Positions 9,536 to 17,717 of a DNA stretch of 64,000 bases are shown here, piece by piece. The notes under the pieces are model-generated. The model made no database searches and was not told the origin of the DNA. It worked only from the letters and a program-made list of their open reading frames with translations. Made by a program: the position numbers and the translations under genes. Origin of the DNA: JBBIPA01 sp963775935 (lineage in GTDB: Bacteria > Chloroflexota > Dehalococcoidia > GIF9 > UBA5629); the NCBI GenBank assembly GCA_963775935.1, contig CAVZKR010000008.1, forward strand, positions 62,001 through 126,000, read 5' to 3'. Each line of letters opens with the position of its first letter. Position 1 is the first letter of the stretch.

Positions 9536-10315
9536 ATGCTAGAGCTCACAGCTGGTTTCTTTGTCAATTTTTTCAACTACCCCAACATTTGGGGTATCAT
9601 TCTCGCTATCATATTCGGTGTTATCTGGTTTGCATGCTTTTGGCCATCTCTCGTGAAACAACCATGGCACTGGGCCATGATAGTAGGAGGCGCCTTCATT
9701 ACGTTATTCGCCCTCTCGTTTATCCAGAGACCGCTTCAAAACCTCAGTGGCAATGCCATGTTAAATACGTGGGGGTCAGAAACTCTCATGAATTGGCTAC
9801 TGCTCTCCGGGTTACCAACTGTTCTCTTCAGTGGTTTTGTACAAGAAGGCGCCAAACTGGTACCTGTGGTCATCTACTGGTGGCGTAAAGGGATGAACAT
9901 TGACTATAAACTGGGACTAACATTAGGTGCTGCCGCTGGTGTGGGTTTTGGCATTCTGGAAGCTCAGTGGATACACAACTTAACCTTTGCTATGGGCTGG
10001 AGCTGGGATGTAGTAAGAACGAGTGGGATTGATGCATTTGCTCCTTTTATCGAGAGATTTTTTGTCGTAGCCTTCTCCACTGCTGCCACTGCCTTAGCTG
10101 GGTATGGATTAGCAAAAGGCAAAGGATGGCAATTTTACCTTATCGTAGCTGTGCTACATAGCGTTCTTAACTATAGCATTTTCCTGGTGCAGGCCGAGAT
10201 TTTTACCATAGGTGAGGTAGAAATATTTATTGCCATACTGGCAATTGCAGTTACCGGTATTGCCCTGTGGCTAAGATGGAGAAAAACCGCCGTCAGCCAA
10301 GTTAATTCCGCATAG
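9536..10315 (+). CDS. PrsW-like intramembrane metalloprotease (putative)
   Basis: 259-residue polytopic membrane protein with about eight hydrophobic helices. The start is supported by a GGGAGGA ribosome site 6 nt upstream. Polar motifs buried in helices match the PrsW/CPBP-type arrangement: QEGAK (residues 103-107, Glu104) in place of the canonical EExxK, GFGILEA (138-144, Glu142), a helix with IERFF (Glu173) and HSVLN (His208). These families cleave membrane-bound anti-sigma factors or prenylated substrates. The first Glu of EExxK is Gln here, so catalysis is not certain. It is the last chromosomal gene before the integrated element. Confidence 0.6.
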   Translation: MLELTAGFFVNFFNYPNIWGIILAIIFGVIWFACFWPSLVKQPWHWAMIVGGAFITLFALSFIQRPLQNLSGNAMLNTWGSETLMNWLLLSGLPTVLFSGFVQEGAKLVPVVIYWWRKGMNIDYKLGLTLGAAAGVGFGILEAQWIHNLTFAMGWSWDVVRTSGIDAFAPFIERFFVVAFSTAATALAGYGLAKGKGWQFYLIVAVLHSVLNYSIFLVQAEIFTIGEVEIFIAILAIAVTGIALWLRWRKTAVSQVNSA

Positions 10316-10393
10316 TCACTAACAGTTTGTACACTGTATTGGTTAACATATCAATAGAAAGCGCTATTCTATAAGATAACAGCTTCAAATTAC

Positions 10394-10411
10394 CTGGTGG
10401 AGGCGGGGGAG
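10394..10411 (+). repeat. Left attachment-site repeat (copy of ssrA 3' end)
   Basis: CTGGTGGAGGCGGGGGAG is identical to 23772-23789, which is the antisense of the ssrA 3' terminus (acceptor 3' strand plus CCA). Similarity decays but continues for about 15 nt further to the right (GAACTC shared). Direct orientation and position at the edge of the accessory genes mark it as the distal att site of the island. Confidence 0.85.
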
Positions 10412-10479
10412 AGTAGAACTCTGCCTGAAACTCAAAGTTATGACATGATAAGTGGTACAACTAATTTGGGCATGTCAAA

Positions 10480-13116
10480 TCATTTGGTCATAACAATCTC
10501 TTTGGCGGCCCCAATATTACTGTATCGGTCTGGTACACAGGTGAAAATTACAATCTGACATTCCTTCGCCGCCTTGGCTAGTATTGCGCCCATCAGGCGC
10601 AACCTATCTGGGTCGGTATAGCCGAGCGCATCGTCGAGTATTACTGGAGCACCACCATCCTTGGCTACCATCATCGCACAGGCCAAGCGGAAGATTAGTG
10701 AAAGCTGCTCCTTCGTTCCCCCACTCAAAGAATCGAAGTCAACCGTGGTACCCTGCAATGTGCGGCTGACTATTTGCAGGTTGTCACTTACCTCTATCTG
10801 TAAAGTCTCGTCGAAAACTAGATGACCTAGCGCCTCAATTCTCTCCCTAAGTGGGGCAACATAAGCATGGCGTGCCTTGTCACGCTCCTGCCGAATGGTC
10901 TCATATAGCAGCTTTACAGCAGATGCCCGCCTGGCCAACGAGGCATTCTCGTACTCGGCACGAATGAGCGCAGTCTGTGCAACACTTAATTTATCATAGA
11001 GGCCGTCCTCCCCATTGATCCTCAGGCGTGTATTAACTTCTATTGACTCCCTTTCTGCCTCTTTTATCCGTTGCTGTATTCTGGCCAAGGATTCTCTGGC
11101 GGTCTTATCAAGCTCCCTTTCCTGCTCCGGGTTAAGAGCTTTGAGCAATGCCTCGGTATCATTAACGCTAATCTGTGCTTTTGCTACCGCGCTCATTGCG
11201 CTGTTCAGTGCTGTACTGATTACTTCGTCAGACACAATTGCTCGTTCATTTTTTAGCGTCTGTTCAAGCCTAACTAAATCTTCCTTACAATGCTCCCACC
11301 GGGTTCGCGCTTCTATATATTGGTTGTTCCGGCTCTCGTACACCCCTTTCACTTCATCCGAGGCTGATTTTGCGTTTTCCCACTCCTTTTCGATACGATT
11401 CTGTATCTTACTCAATTTCTCCAACTCGGCCTTTGTCAAATCAGGGTTATCCAATATTTTTGGTTCTAGCACCCGCCCGGGCAGATAAGCTTGTACGCTC
11501 TGTTTCAATCGCAAGAGCAACCCCGCCAGTTTGTCATAAGAAAGGTCTCGAAGATTCTCCTTTTCAACCTGTTTCAGGTCCGCGATTTGCCTAGAAGCCT
11601 TTCGCCTTTCTTCAAAAGCCTCACGGGCCTTATCTGCACCAGTAATCCCAAAAGAAGTACAGACATCGCTTAGTTTCGCCAGAGCGTCCTCTACCTTTTT
11701 TGAAAGCGTCTCGATACTGGAACCAGCGCTTATCTCCATCTCAAACTTGTCGGGCACAACGAACTTGATAATGTCAGAAACAGGATAAGAAATCTCTTCC
11801 CCCTTTCCCAGCTTGATGACAGCACCGTCTTTCGTCAGTCTGCATTCACGCAGTCCACGCAGCAGGACAACAGGCGCCTTGGCTTCGAGCTTCGCCTTAG
11901 AAGTTATTACAGTGGCTTGAGCCGCCTCAATGGACCGTAAAGCCTCTTCGTCAACCTTGTTCGTTGCTAAGATTGCCTCTGATTTGACAGCCTTCTCCCT
12001 TGCTTGGTCAACCCGGGTTTTGCGCTCCTGCAATAGTTCAAGATCCAACTTGGCGCGGAAATACTCATAATCGCGCCGCCGCAAATCGATCAACCCAAGA
12101 ATTTCCTTCCGTTTTCCTTCAGCGTCAGAATAGGCCTTCTGTGCCTTCCCTAACTTCTCTTTAGTTTGGTTGAGTAAAATAAGGCTTGATTTGACAGATT
12201 CGCCCATTTTAGCTGTGGCATTGGTGTCATCTGCAATTTCTTTAATAAACTTTCCTCGCCTATCTTTGTCCGCGCGTGCTGTCTTTTCCGAGGCCTTCGC
12301 CACTTCGAGTTTAAACTTCGCTTCTGAGAGCCGCTGATCCAATTCGGTTACCTCTGTGAGCTTGACGGAGCGCTTTTCCACTTCATTCATAATATCCTGC
12401 TCAGAGCGTTTGAGTTGACTTAACTCTCGTCTTAGCACAGCGGCACGATCAATGTCATGTTCGAGATCACGCATTGCTTGTTCAATCCTTTGAACTTCTA
12501 ATTGGCAACTTGCTAATAAATTGCGATGTTCCAGTATCTCCCTTTTCTCGGCTCCGTTCTCGGTAAAGTAATTTAGGTACTCTATATGAACCGCTTCGAA
12601 GAGGCTTTCGGCTCGAGGGTCTACAGAATGTCCACCGGTTGCCCGGTCTAGTGCTTGAGAAAGCCAAGTCTGTCCTTTAAGTATTGGTTGATTAATCTCT
12701 GCACCTTGACTGATGCTCAAAGCTTTCCAGAGATCAATGTCCATGGTTTCCCGGAGTATTGCTTCGGCACGCTCATGGGCTGGCCTGCTTGTCAAACTCT
12801 CGGCCTTTGGTTTGACAATAGTGAGCCGAGTCTCCGGTCTTTTTAAATAGCGTTTATAGTAGGTGAAACGGTAGGGGCCACTTTCCGCCTCTAATTCAAT
12901 CTCTGGTCCTTCGTCGCGATGAACTGGCTTGATGGCGCTGACATCGCGGCTTTTACTGGAATCTGGGTATTCAAACAATAACCAGATAGCCTCCTTCAAG
13001 CTGGTTTTTCCCACCTCATTGGGGCCCTGCACCAGAGTGATACCAGTTGCAGCGAATTCTGCCTTAGCCTTCGGAATACCCCTATAATTGGCAATCCGTA
13101 AACGGACGTATCTCAT
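10480..13116 (-). CDS. SbcC/Rad50-like (YhaN-type) AAA ATPase
   Basis: 878-residue SMC-like ATPase, partner of the nuclease encoded just upstream. Walker A GPNEVGKTS is at residues 31-39. A very long central coiled coil (about 170-780, rich in E, K, A, R) follows, then signature LSGGTKEQLS at 797-806 and Walker B PVILDDALGY around 824-833. No CxxC zinc hook is visible in the coiled coil, unlike canonical Rad50/SbcC, so it resembles the YhaN branch. Together with the Mre11-like subunit it should process DNA ends or hairpins. Start codon ATG overlaps the nuclease stop by 4 nt (one operon). It is the left-most gene of the island, about 70 nt inside the att repeat, and so is cargo and not the housekeeping sbcC. 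Confidence 0.88.
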   Translation of the reverse strand: MRYVRLRIANYRGIPKAKAEFAATGITLVQGPNEVGKTSLKEAIWLLFEYPDSSKSRDVSAIKPVHRDEGPEIELEAESGPYRFTYYKRYLKRPETRLTIVKPKAESLTSRPAHERAEAILRETMDIDLWKALSISQGAEINQPILKGQTWLSQALDRATGGHSVDPRAESLFEAVHIEYLNYFTENGAEKREILEHRNLLASCQLEVQRIEQAMRDLEHDIDRAAVLRRELSQLKRSEQDIMNEVEKRSVKLTEVTELDQRLSEAKFKLEVAKASEKTARADKDRRGKFIKEIADDTNATAKMGESVKSSLILLNQTKEKLGKAQKAYSDAEGKRKEILGLIDLRRRDYEYFRAKLDLELLQERKTRVDQAREKAVKSEAILATNKVDEEALRSIEAAQATVITSKAKLEAKAPVVLLRGLRECRLTKDGAVIKLGKGEEISYPVSDIIKFVVPDKFEMEISAGSSIETLSKKVEDALAKLSDVCTSFGITGADKAREAFEERRKASRQIADLKQVEKENLRDLSYDKLAGLLLRLKQSVQAYLPGRVLEPKILDNPDLTKAELEKLSKIQNRIEKEWENAKSASDEVKGVYESRNNQYIEARTRWEHCKEDLVRLEQTLKNERAIVSDEVISTALNSAMSAVAKAQISVNDTEALLKALNPEQERELDKTARESLARIQQRIKEAERESIEVNTRLRINGEDGLYDKLSVAQTALIRAEYENASLARRASAVKLLYETIRQERDKARHAYVAPLRERIEALGHLVFDETLQIEVSDNLQIVSRTLQGTTVDFDSLSGGTKEQLSLIFRLACAMMVAKDGGAPVILDDALGYTDPDRLRLMGAILAKAAKECQIVIFTCVPDRYSNIGAAKEIVMTK

Positions 13117-14246
13117 TCAACACCCCCACCCAACCGCACTAGTAACATCAATGCATCACGAGCAGTCGTCCCCTTCTCGATTACCTCCCCCACCATCTTT
13201 TCCCTCAGCCGGCTAATGGTTGCTTCGGCAAATCCGGAGAAACCAAGGCTGGAGAAATCGGCATCGTCCGGTAAAACCAACAACCCATCATCCTTTATCT
13301 GGAAAGTTGCAAATACCTCGCGGATCGTATCCAGTGATTGTAGCAGGATCGCCTCCTGGGTTAGGGAAATAGAGCCGACCAAGTTAAGTCTGAGGACTGT
13401 CCGTTCTTTTTGATCCAGACTTTCCAGCATCCTTCGCAACGCCTCCATGTCCCCGACACTATTAATGTCAACGCGATCCTTCTCGATAAAGCGCCACTGG
13501 CCGACCCGGACGGGTGTCGCGATTACCTTATCACCATCCAATTCAACGACTTGGACATAACCAGCCCCGTCTTCGCCAAAGTCCGTGACCTCCGGCGTAC
13601 CAGAATACCAGATACGCTCACCCATACCGATCTTGGTGCGCGAATGGCGGTCACCTAACGCTATGAAGGAGGCCCTTTGCTCACTGATGACATGCTCGAG
13701 GCTCTCTGCCGTAAGTACCCCCGGGTCATCCTTTTTTGGGGTAAACAAATCAGCAATACCGTGTGCCAAAATAATACGGTTGAAGCCCGTCACTGGTTCA
13801 AGAGACGCGATCGCTTCATAAAATGGGTTCACCGCCATGCGCTTTGACAGCCATGGGGCACCTACCAGCTCGACGCTTTCCTCAATTTGGATCGGGGTTG
13901 CGTCAGTAATCACCCTGACATGATCTGGTTTCCCTTGGACAAAACCACTGGAGGAAAAGACCGAGGCTTCATTCAGAGGATCATGGTTACCGGGCAGAAT
14001 CCAGACTGGAACTGGGACTTCTTTGAGTGCCTCCAGTGCACGCGCAACCGTCTTTCGGTCTACCTGGTTGGACTCAAATACATCTCCGCAGACTACTATG
14101 AACTGGCAATTCGCTTCCCCTGCAATCCTCCCGAGGGCGCGGATTGCATCAAAGCGTGCCTGGTTATAACGCTCCTGAGCTCCTTCCGAGAACAAATGAC
14201 GGGTAATGCCAAGCTGCCAATCACTGGTATGGAGGAAACGAACCAT
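13113..14246 (-). CDS. SbcD/Mre11-like (YhaO-type) metallophosphoesterase nuclease
   Basis: 377 residues with the calcineurin-like phosphoesterase motifs in order: TSDWQLG (residues 8-13), CGDVFESN (GD at 54-55), PGNHDPLN (GNHD at 86-89), ILAHGIAD (about 170) and LGDRHSRTK (about 208). Motif I has Gln where SbcD/Mre11 usually have His (D-x-H becomes D-x-Q), a change seen in a branch of bacterial exonuclease-like proteins. The likely role is an Mn-dependent DNA exo/endonuclease acting with the overlapping SMC-like ATPase. The start lies downstream of a 390-nt non-coding region that contains phased AGTACT repeats, which may control this operon. Confidence 0.87.
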   Translation of the reverse strand: MVRFLHTSDWQLGITRHLFSEGAQERYNQARFDAIRALGRIAGEANCQFIVVCGDVFESNQVDRKTVARALEALKEVPVPVWILPGNHDPLNEASVFSSSGFVQGKPDHVRVITDATPIQIEESVELVGAPWLSKRMAVNPFYEAIASLEPVTGFNRIILAHGIADLFTPKKDDPGVLTAESLEHVISEQRASFIALGDRHSRTKIGMGERIWYSGTPEVTDFGEDGAGYVQVVELDGDKVIATPVRVGQWRFIEKDRVDINSVGDMEALRRMLESLDQKERTVLRLNLVGSISLTQEAILLQSLDTIREVFATFQIKDDGLLVLPDDADFSSLGFSGFAEATISRLREKMVGEVIEKGTTARDALMLLVRLGGGVE

Positions 14247-14420
14247 CTTCTACTTCACTTCCCTAGAATCCAAAATAGGACTCATCCCGTCGGGCCCCTC
14301 GAAAAAGTAACCCTTTGACACATACCATTATAGCCTTTTGTGGCTAATCTGCAAGGTCTCCCTTTTTAGAGCCTAGTCATAATTCATCCCTATAGACGCA
14401 TAATGGCAGCATCGGGTCAG

Positions 14421-14460
14421 AGTACTGGGCGAGTACTCACAAGTACTCAAAGTCAGTACT
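14421..14460. promoter_or_regulatory. Cluster of four AGTACT palindromes upstream of the sbcDC-like operon
   Basis: AGTACT occurs at 14421, 14432, 14442 and 14455, i.e. spaced 11, 10 and 13 bp, close to one helical turn. The 14247-14637 interval has no gene. It lies upstream of the minus-strand sbcDC-like operon. A related arrangement (GCGAGTACTCAC, then CAGTACT and GGCCAG) recurs at 15709-15778 upstream of the Mrr-N gene. This looks like a multi-site operator, but no binding protein is identified. Confidence 0.4.
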
Positions 14461-14637
14461 CTTTATTACAGGCCAGTATTATTGAGAACAGACCTTCCAG
14501 CATTGACTACTGCCGGTAAAAATATACAGCGAAACACAAATACTTAAAGGAGAGTAACTATCAGCGAACATTATTACTGGAATAGTTTTTATGGGCAGGG
14601 TAGGCGCTACTTTAGAGCTAATTAAGTTATCAGGTAG

Positions 14638-15453
14638 TCATTCCTGAAGCAGTTTTCGTATAAGATCTCGATTTTGATTTAAAGGTTCATATAAGTTCTC
14701 TACCTGATCAGGAGGAAGTAAGACCAGATCCCGAGCTAGCCTATGAAATGTGCCTGTAAGTAGAGGGGCCACCAGCAACTCAATTCTTTTACGATCCCGA
14801 TCACCAGTCACAATAAGAAAGAGCCTGCTTCCCCAGGTATCTTTTGCATGCTGCAATTTTGCTAAAGCTTCAATTAAATTTCCTTTATCCTGAACCTCAA
14901 AGACAAAGGCAGGTCTTGATGCTTGCGGGAAAGTTTTCCAAACAACATCATATATATAGGGAGACTCGTGAAACTCTTTTTCTGGGTAGTAACCAAGTAT
15001 GTCTCCAACCTGACGCAATAATTCTTGGAGACGCTCGTGGAAGCTTAACGCTGGTATTTGAGGTGCAAGCGTAGTATCTTGCTTTCGCTCTTCCTTCAGT
15101 TTCAAGTTCTCTAATTGTTTACTTTTATCACGTTCCTCTGTTGAATAGCGAGGTTGCCAACTAGGCCAATTATTTTCCAAGAAGGTTTTCCCCTGTGGTG
15201 TTATACGCCACAGTCCTCTTGGCTCTCGATATAAATGTCCCAGTTCAACCAGCCTCTGCCTAGTCCACTGCACACGGTTAATAAATAAAAATCCCTGTCC
15301 AGAAGGTAACCTTAATTGCTTATCTTGGTTGGTTAGTTGTGGGAAGAAGGATTCCACCCGTGTTACCGCTTCATGAAGAGTCAGCTCACCACCAGCATCC
15401 ACTATTACTCGAAGAAGAGGTAACTGGATACTTTTTTCCATGGGAATAGACAT
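14638..15453 (-). CDS. Mrr N-terminal-domain protein with possible nuclease-like C-terminus
   Basis: 271 residues. The first ~105 residues match the Mrr_N winged-helix pattern (PLLRVIVDAGGELTLHEAV, then W-T-R-Q-R-L-V-E-L-G-H-L-Y-REPRGLWRITPQGKTFL). A charged linker follows (about 106-130), then a domain with YIYDVVWKTF and AFVFEVQDKGN that has the beta-strand D / E-x-Q spacing of PD-(D/E)xK folds. It could therefore be a Mrr-like methylation-dependent restriction enzyme, or an inactive sensor, since the usual catalytic E-x-K is E-V-Q. It is transcribed alone, between the two AGTACT regions, within the island. The winged-helix call is firm; nuclease activity is inference. Confidence 0.65.
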   Translation of the reverse strand: MSIPMEKSIQLPLLRVIVDAGGELTLHEAVTRVESFFPQLTNQDKQLRLPSGQGFLFINRVQWTRQRLVELGHLYREPRGLWRITPQGKTFLENNWPSWQPRYSTEERDKSKQLENLKLKEERKQDTTLAPQIPALSFHERLQELLRQVGDILGYYPEKEFHESPYIYDVVWKTFPQASRPAFVFEVQDKGNLIEALAKLQHAKDTWGSRLFLIVTGDRDRKRIELLVAPLLTGTFHRLARDLVLLPPDQVENLYEPLNQNRDLIRKLLQE

Positions 15454-15710
15454 TTGATTACCACCTACGATTTAGTCCACAAAAATTTCACTTCTATTCA
15501 AAACAGAATATAAACCTTTCAGTAAGTGTTGTCAATTACTGCGGGAAAACGTGGTTATACAATTCGTCATTTCGTTCAATTGGAATTATTGATCAGGTGG
15601 TTAGGTTATATGAATAATTAGAGAAGATTGCCTTAATATTTCTATACTAAGACAAATCGTGATTCAATCTCAAAAAGCGCGTTCAAGGCACTTATTCCGA
15701 CTATAGTGCG

Positions 15711-15761
15711 AGTACTCACGAATGTTTGAGTTTCTACACTCAAATAAGCAAACCCAGTACT
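15711..15761. promoter_or_regulatory. Second AGTACT region upstream of the Mrr-N gene
   Basis: AGTACT at 15711 and 15756, with flanks GCGAGTACTCAC and CAGTACTGGTTACTACTGG resembling those at 14430-14475. It lies about 260-310 nt upstream of the Mrr-N start and immediately before the group II intron-like segment. The 15454-15710 stretch shows AT-rich sequence but no gene. Confidence 0.3.
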
Positions 15762-15783
15762 GGTTACTACTGGCCAGCATCTC

Positions 15784-15965
15784 GTGTGGCGATCCAGGGA
15801 GGCCTCAGGAAACCTGTCTAAGGTGCTTCTAAGCCCGGTGAGTCAGGGCAAAAGCGGGCGAGACCACGCGAGGCCAGGAAATAGCCATGTAGCTTCGACC
15901 CTACGACAACGAATCTTGGTACTACTCGGAGGGATTCCTGGGTCAGCCCTGGGTGGAGGTGAATA
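15784..15965 (+). ncRNA. Possible 5' fragment of a group II intron (domain I remnant)
   Basis: Starts GTGTGGCG, fitting the GUGYG 5' boundary of group II introns. It continues with a GC-rich, purine-loop-rich structured segment (GAGTCAGGGCAAAAGCGGGC; GAGACCACGCGAGGCCAGG; GTAGCTTCGACCCTACGACA) of the kind found in bacterial domain I. No reverse transcriptase and no domain V hairpin follow; the next gene begins at 16021 on the other strand. It is a truncated remnant, or some other structured RNA. Composition is clearly more GC-rich than the AT-rich flanks. Confidence 0.4.
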
Positions 15966-16020
15966 GATAATGAATGCTCTAATGGTTGTCTTAGGGCGGT
16001 AGATACATAAAAATGAATAT

Positions 16021-17148
16021 CTATGCTAAACTGGCTTGTGCACAGAGATGATTTCGGAGCTCCGTCGGGCCACTAGATCCAGGCCGGTAATTCTCCGGAG
16101 TGATATCTTCCCCACGAAGAGATATAAGATCGAAAATACCTTTAAACTGCTCTCTACTAGGCACCTGCCCAGGCTTAACCAACTTACGATACGTATAAGG
16201 TAAAAATAGCATTAGACCCCTGAATCCAGTAGTTCGATTAAGTACATATCCCGGCTTCACACTTCGCCAATAATCACCCCATTTGTCCTCAACAGTAAGA
16301 AAATAATTCCACAATACTTTTGCGATGTCAGAATCTCTTTTATCAATGAACATATTTCGGAAAATCATTAACTGTTCTTGATCTGGTGTCGCTCTAACCA
16401 AGGGTTGTTCTTTCTTGAGCAGATCTCTATCCTGTTTAGGATTTTTAGATATTAAGGGAAGAAGAGAATCAATAAAAAGTGCTTGGGATACCGTCTCTTC
16501 TGGATTACCTGCGGTTCCCAGAATCTTAATTTTATCTTTGAAAGGACTACCTTCTTTGCTATCTAACAAACGAACGATATGGTGTGATGTTTTTTGGGGA
16601 CTTCTATGTTTTGCATAATCAAATAAGTCATATGCAAGCGATTTATTTACCTTTGTCTGTTCAAGATTTATTGTAGCAAACACCATTGCCTGATCTTCGA
16701 TATCCATATCAACAAATATAGTAACAATCAATTCGAAGTTAGCACATGTATAACCCTCTAGTCCGGCAATTCGATGTTGTCCATCTAATACTTTTGCTAC
16801 GTTCTCAGTATTGCGTAAATAAATAACACCAGCTTCTTTGTTATATTTTGTATCTCTTGAATCAAGAGCCAAAATAATTGATGAAGGAAATGTAGCATCT
16901 ATGGTAGTAACGTACTGCTTTAATTCGACAACACGTTTACTACTCAGCGGCCTCTCTATTCCGAGATAAGTTTCCACATCTCTTTTTTCACCAGCTATGC
17001 GCCTCACATCAGCCCAAGATATTCTGATGAGATTTTTGAAATCTATTACAGCGACATAGAATTTCCCTATCGGTTGAATAATCTCGAGGCACCTTAACTT
17101 TATACAATCATCTTTCTCAATATCCAAATCATCTTTCTCAATATCCAT
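16021..17148 (-). CDS. DGQHR-domain protein (DndB-like family)
   Basis: 375 residues from the ATG at 17148, preferred because AGGAG lies about 10 nt upstream; the in-frame ATG at 17184 would overlap the preceding gene. The defining DGQHR pentapeptide is at residues 122-126 (VLDGQHRIAGLEGY). It is followed by the family pattern FATINLEQTKVNKSLAYDLFD. DGQHR proteins include DndB, the regulator of DNA phosphorothioation, and many uncharacterised proteins in mobile and defence loci. A ParB-like nucleotide-binding fold is predicted for the family. The N-terminus contains a short duplicated block (DIEKDDLDIEKDD). It is the last gene of a three-gene operon after a DNA methyltransferase and a four-helix membrane protein. 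No dndACDE genes are present, so a Dnd role is unlikely. Confidence 0.82.
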   Translation of the reverse strand: MDIEKDDLDIEKDDCIKLRCLEIIQPIGKFYVAVIDFKNLIRISWADVRRIAGEKRDVETYLGIERPLSSKRVVELKQYVTTIDATFPSSIILALDSRDTKYNKEAGVIYLRNTENVAKVLDGQHRIAGLEGYTCANFELIVTIFVDMDIEDQAMVFATINLEQTKVNKSLAYDLFDYAKHRSPQKTSHHIVRLLDSKEGSPFKDKIKILGTAGNPEETVSQALFIDSLLPLISKNPKQDRDLLKKEQPLVRATPDQEQLMIFRNMFIDKRDSDIAKVLWNYFLTVEDKWGDYWRSVKPGYVLNRTTGFRGLMLFLPYTYRKLVKPGQVPSREQFKGIFDLISLRGEDITPENYRPGSSGPTELRNHLCAQASLA

Positions 17149-17161
17149 AAATAATCCACTC

Positions 17162-17662
17162 CTACTGTTGGTTCGAAGCTTCAAACTGTTTATTCAGTTT
17201 TTTTTGTTTTTCATCGTCCATACGCTTAAAATCTGATGATGAGATTTGTCTACGTTTGTCAAGTACAAATGTAATAAACGTGATAATCAAACACACAAAG
17301 AAGAGACCGATAGTAGGCCACTCGATAATCCAACTATCTATTGGTTGTCCATTTTGTGAAGAAACAGCTATAGCAAAAAGTATTATCGCAATAGCAAAGA
17401 CGATAGGAACTACCAACCCAATGCCACGTGTAAAAGGAAGAGGTTTTGGCGCATTTCTCGTCAGTATATAAAATGTGGTTGTTGTCATAGCGATACTATA
17501 TAAAGCAAATTGACCCCCATGAGTAAGAGAACTAATCTGCGGTAACCCCAATTTAAATGCAAGAGAAAGAATGATACTGCCTATGATTGGAATCAGTATT
17601 CCAGAGAGACTAGCACAAAGCCAATGTAATGCATCCAATAAATATTCGGGAATATTTTTCAT
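17162..17662 (-). CDS. Four-helix membrane protein, unknown
   Basis: 166 residues with four hydrophobic segments at about 12-33, 48-67, 80-101 and 113-133, and a charged, probably cytoplasmic tail (about 134-166, ending in a Lys/Gln/Asn-rich helix). I recognise no family motif. It sits between the methyltransferase (55-nt gap) and the DGQHR gene (13-nt gap) in the same direction, so it is probably part of one functional unit. In defence operons small membrane proteins often act as effectors, but nothing in this sequence proves that. Confidence 0.7.
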   Translation of the reverse strand: MKNIPEYLLDALHWLCASLSGILIPIIGSIILSLAFKLGLPQISSLTHGGQFALYSIAMTTTTFYILTRNAPKPLPFTRGIGLVVPIVFAIAIILFAIAVSSQNGQPIDSWIIEWPTIGLFFVCLIITFITFVLDKRRQISSSDFKRMDDEKQKKLNKQFEASNQQ

Positions 17663-17717
17663 ATAGTGTCTCCTTATTGAGTCGATTCCCTACCAGTATC
17701 ATTTATCTGATTGCAAA

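Noticed and set aside
15784..15966. 60-codon plus-strand ORF
   Set aside because: It overlaps the structured GC-rich segment, has no ribosome site and has an RNA-like composition; not supported as a protein.
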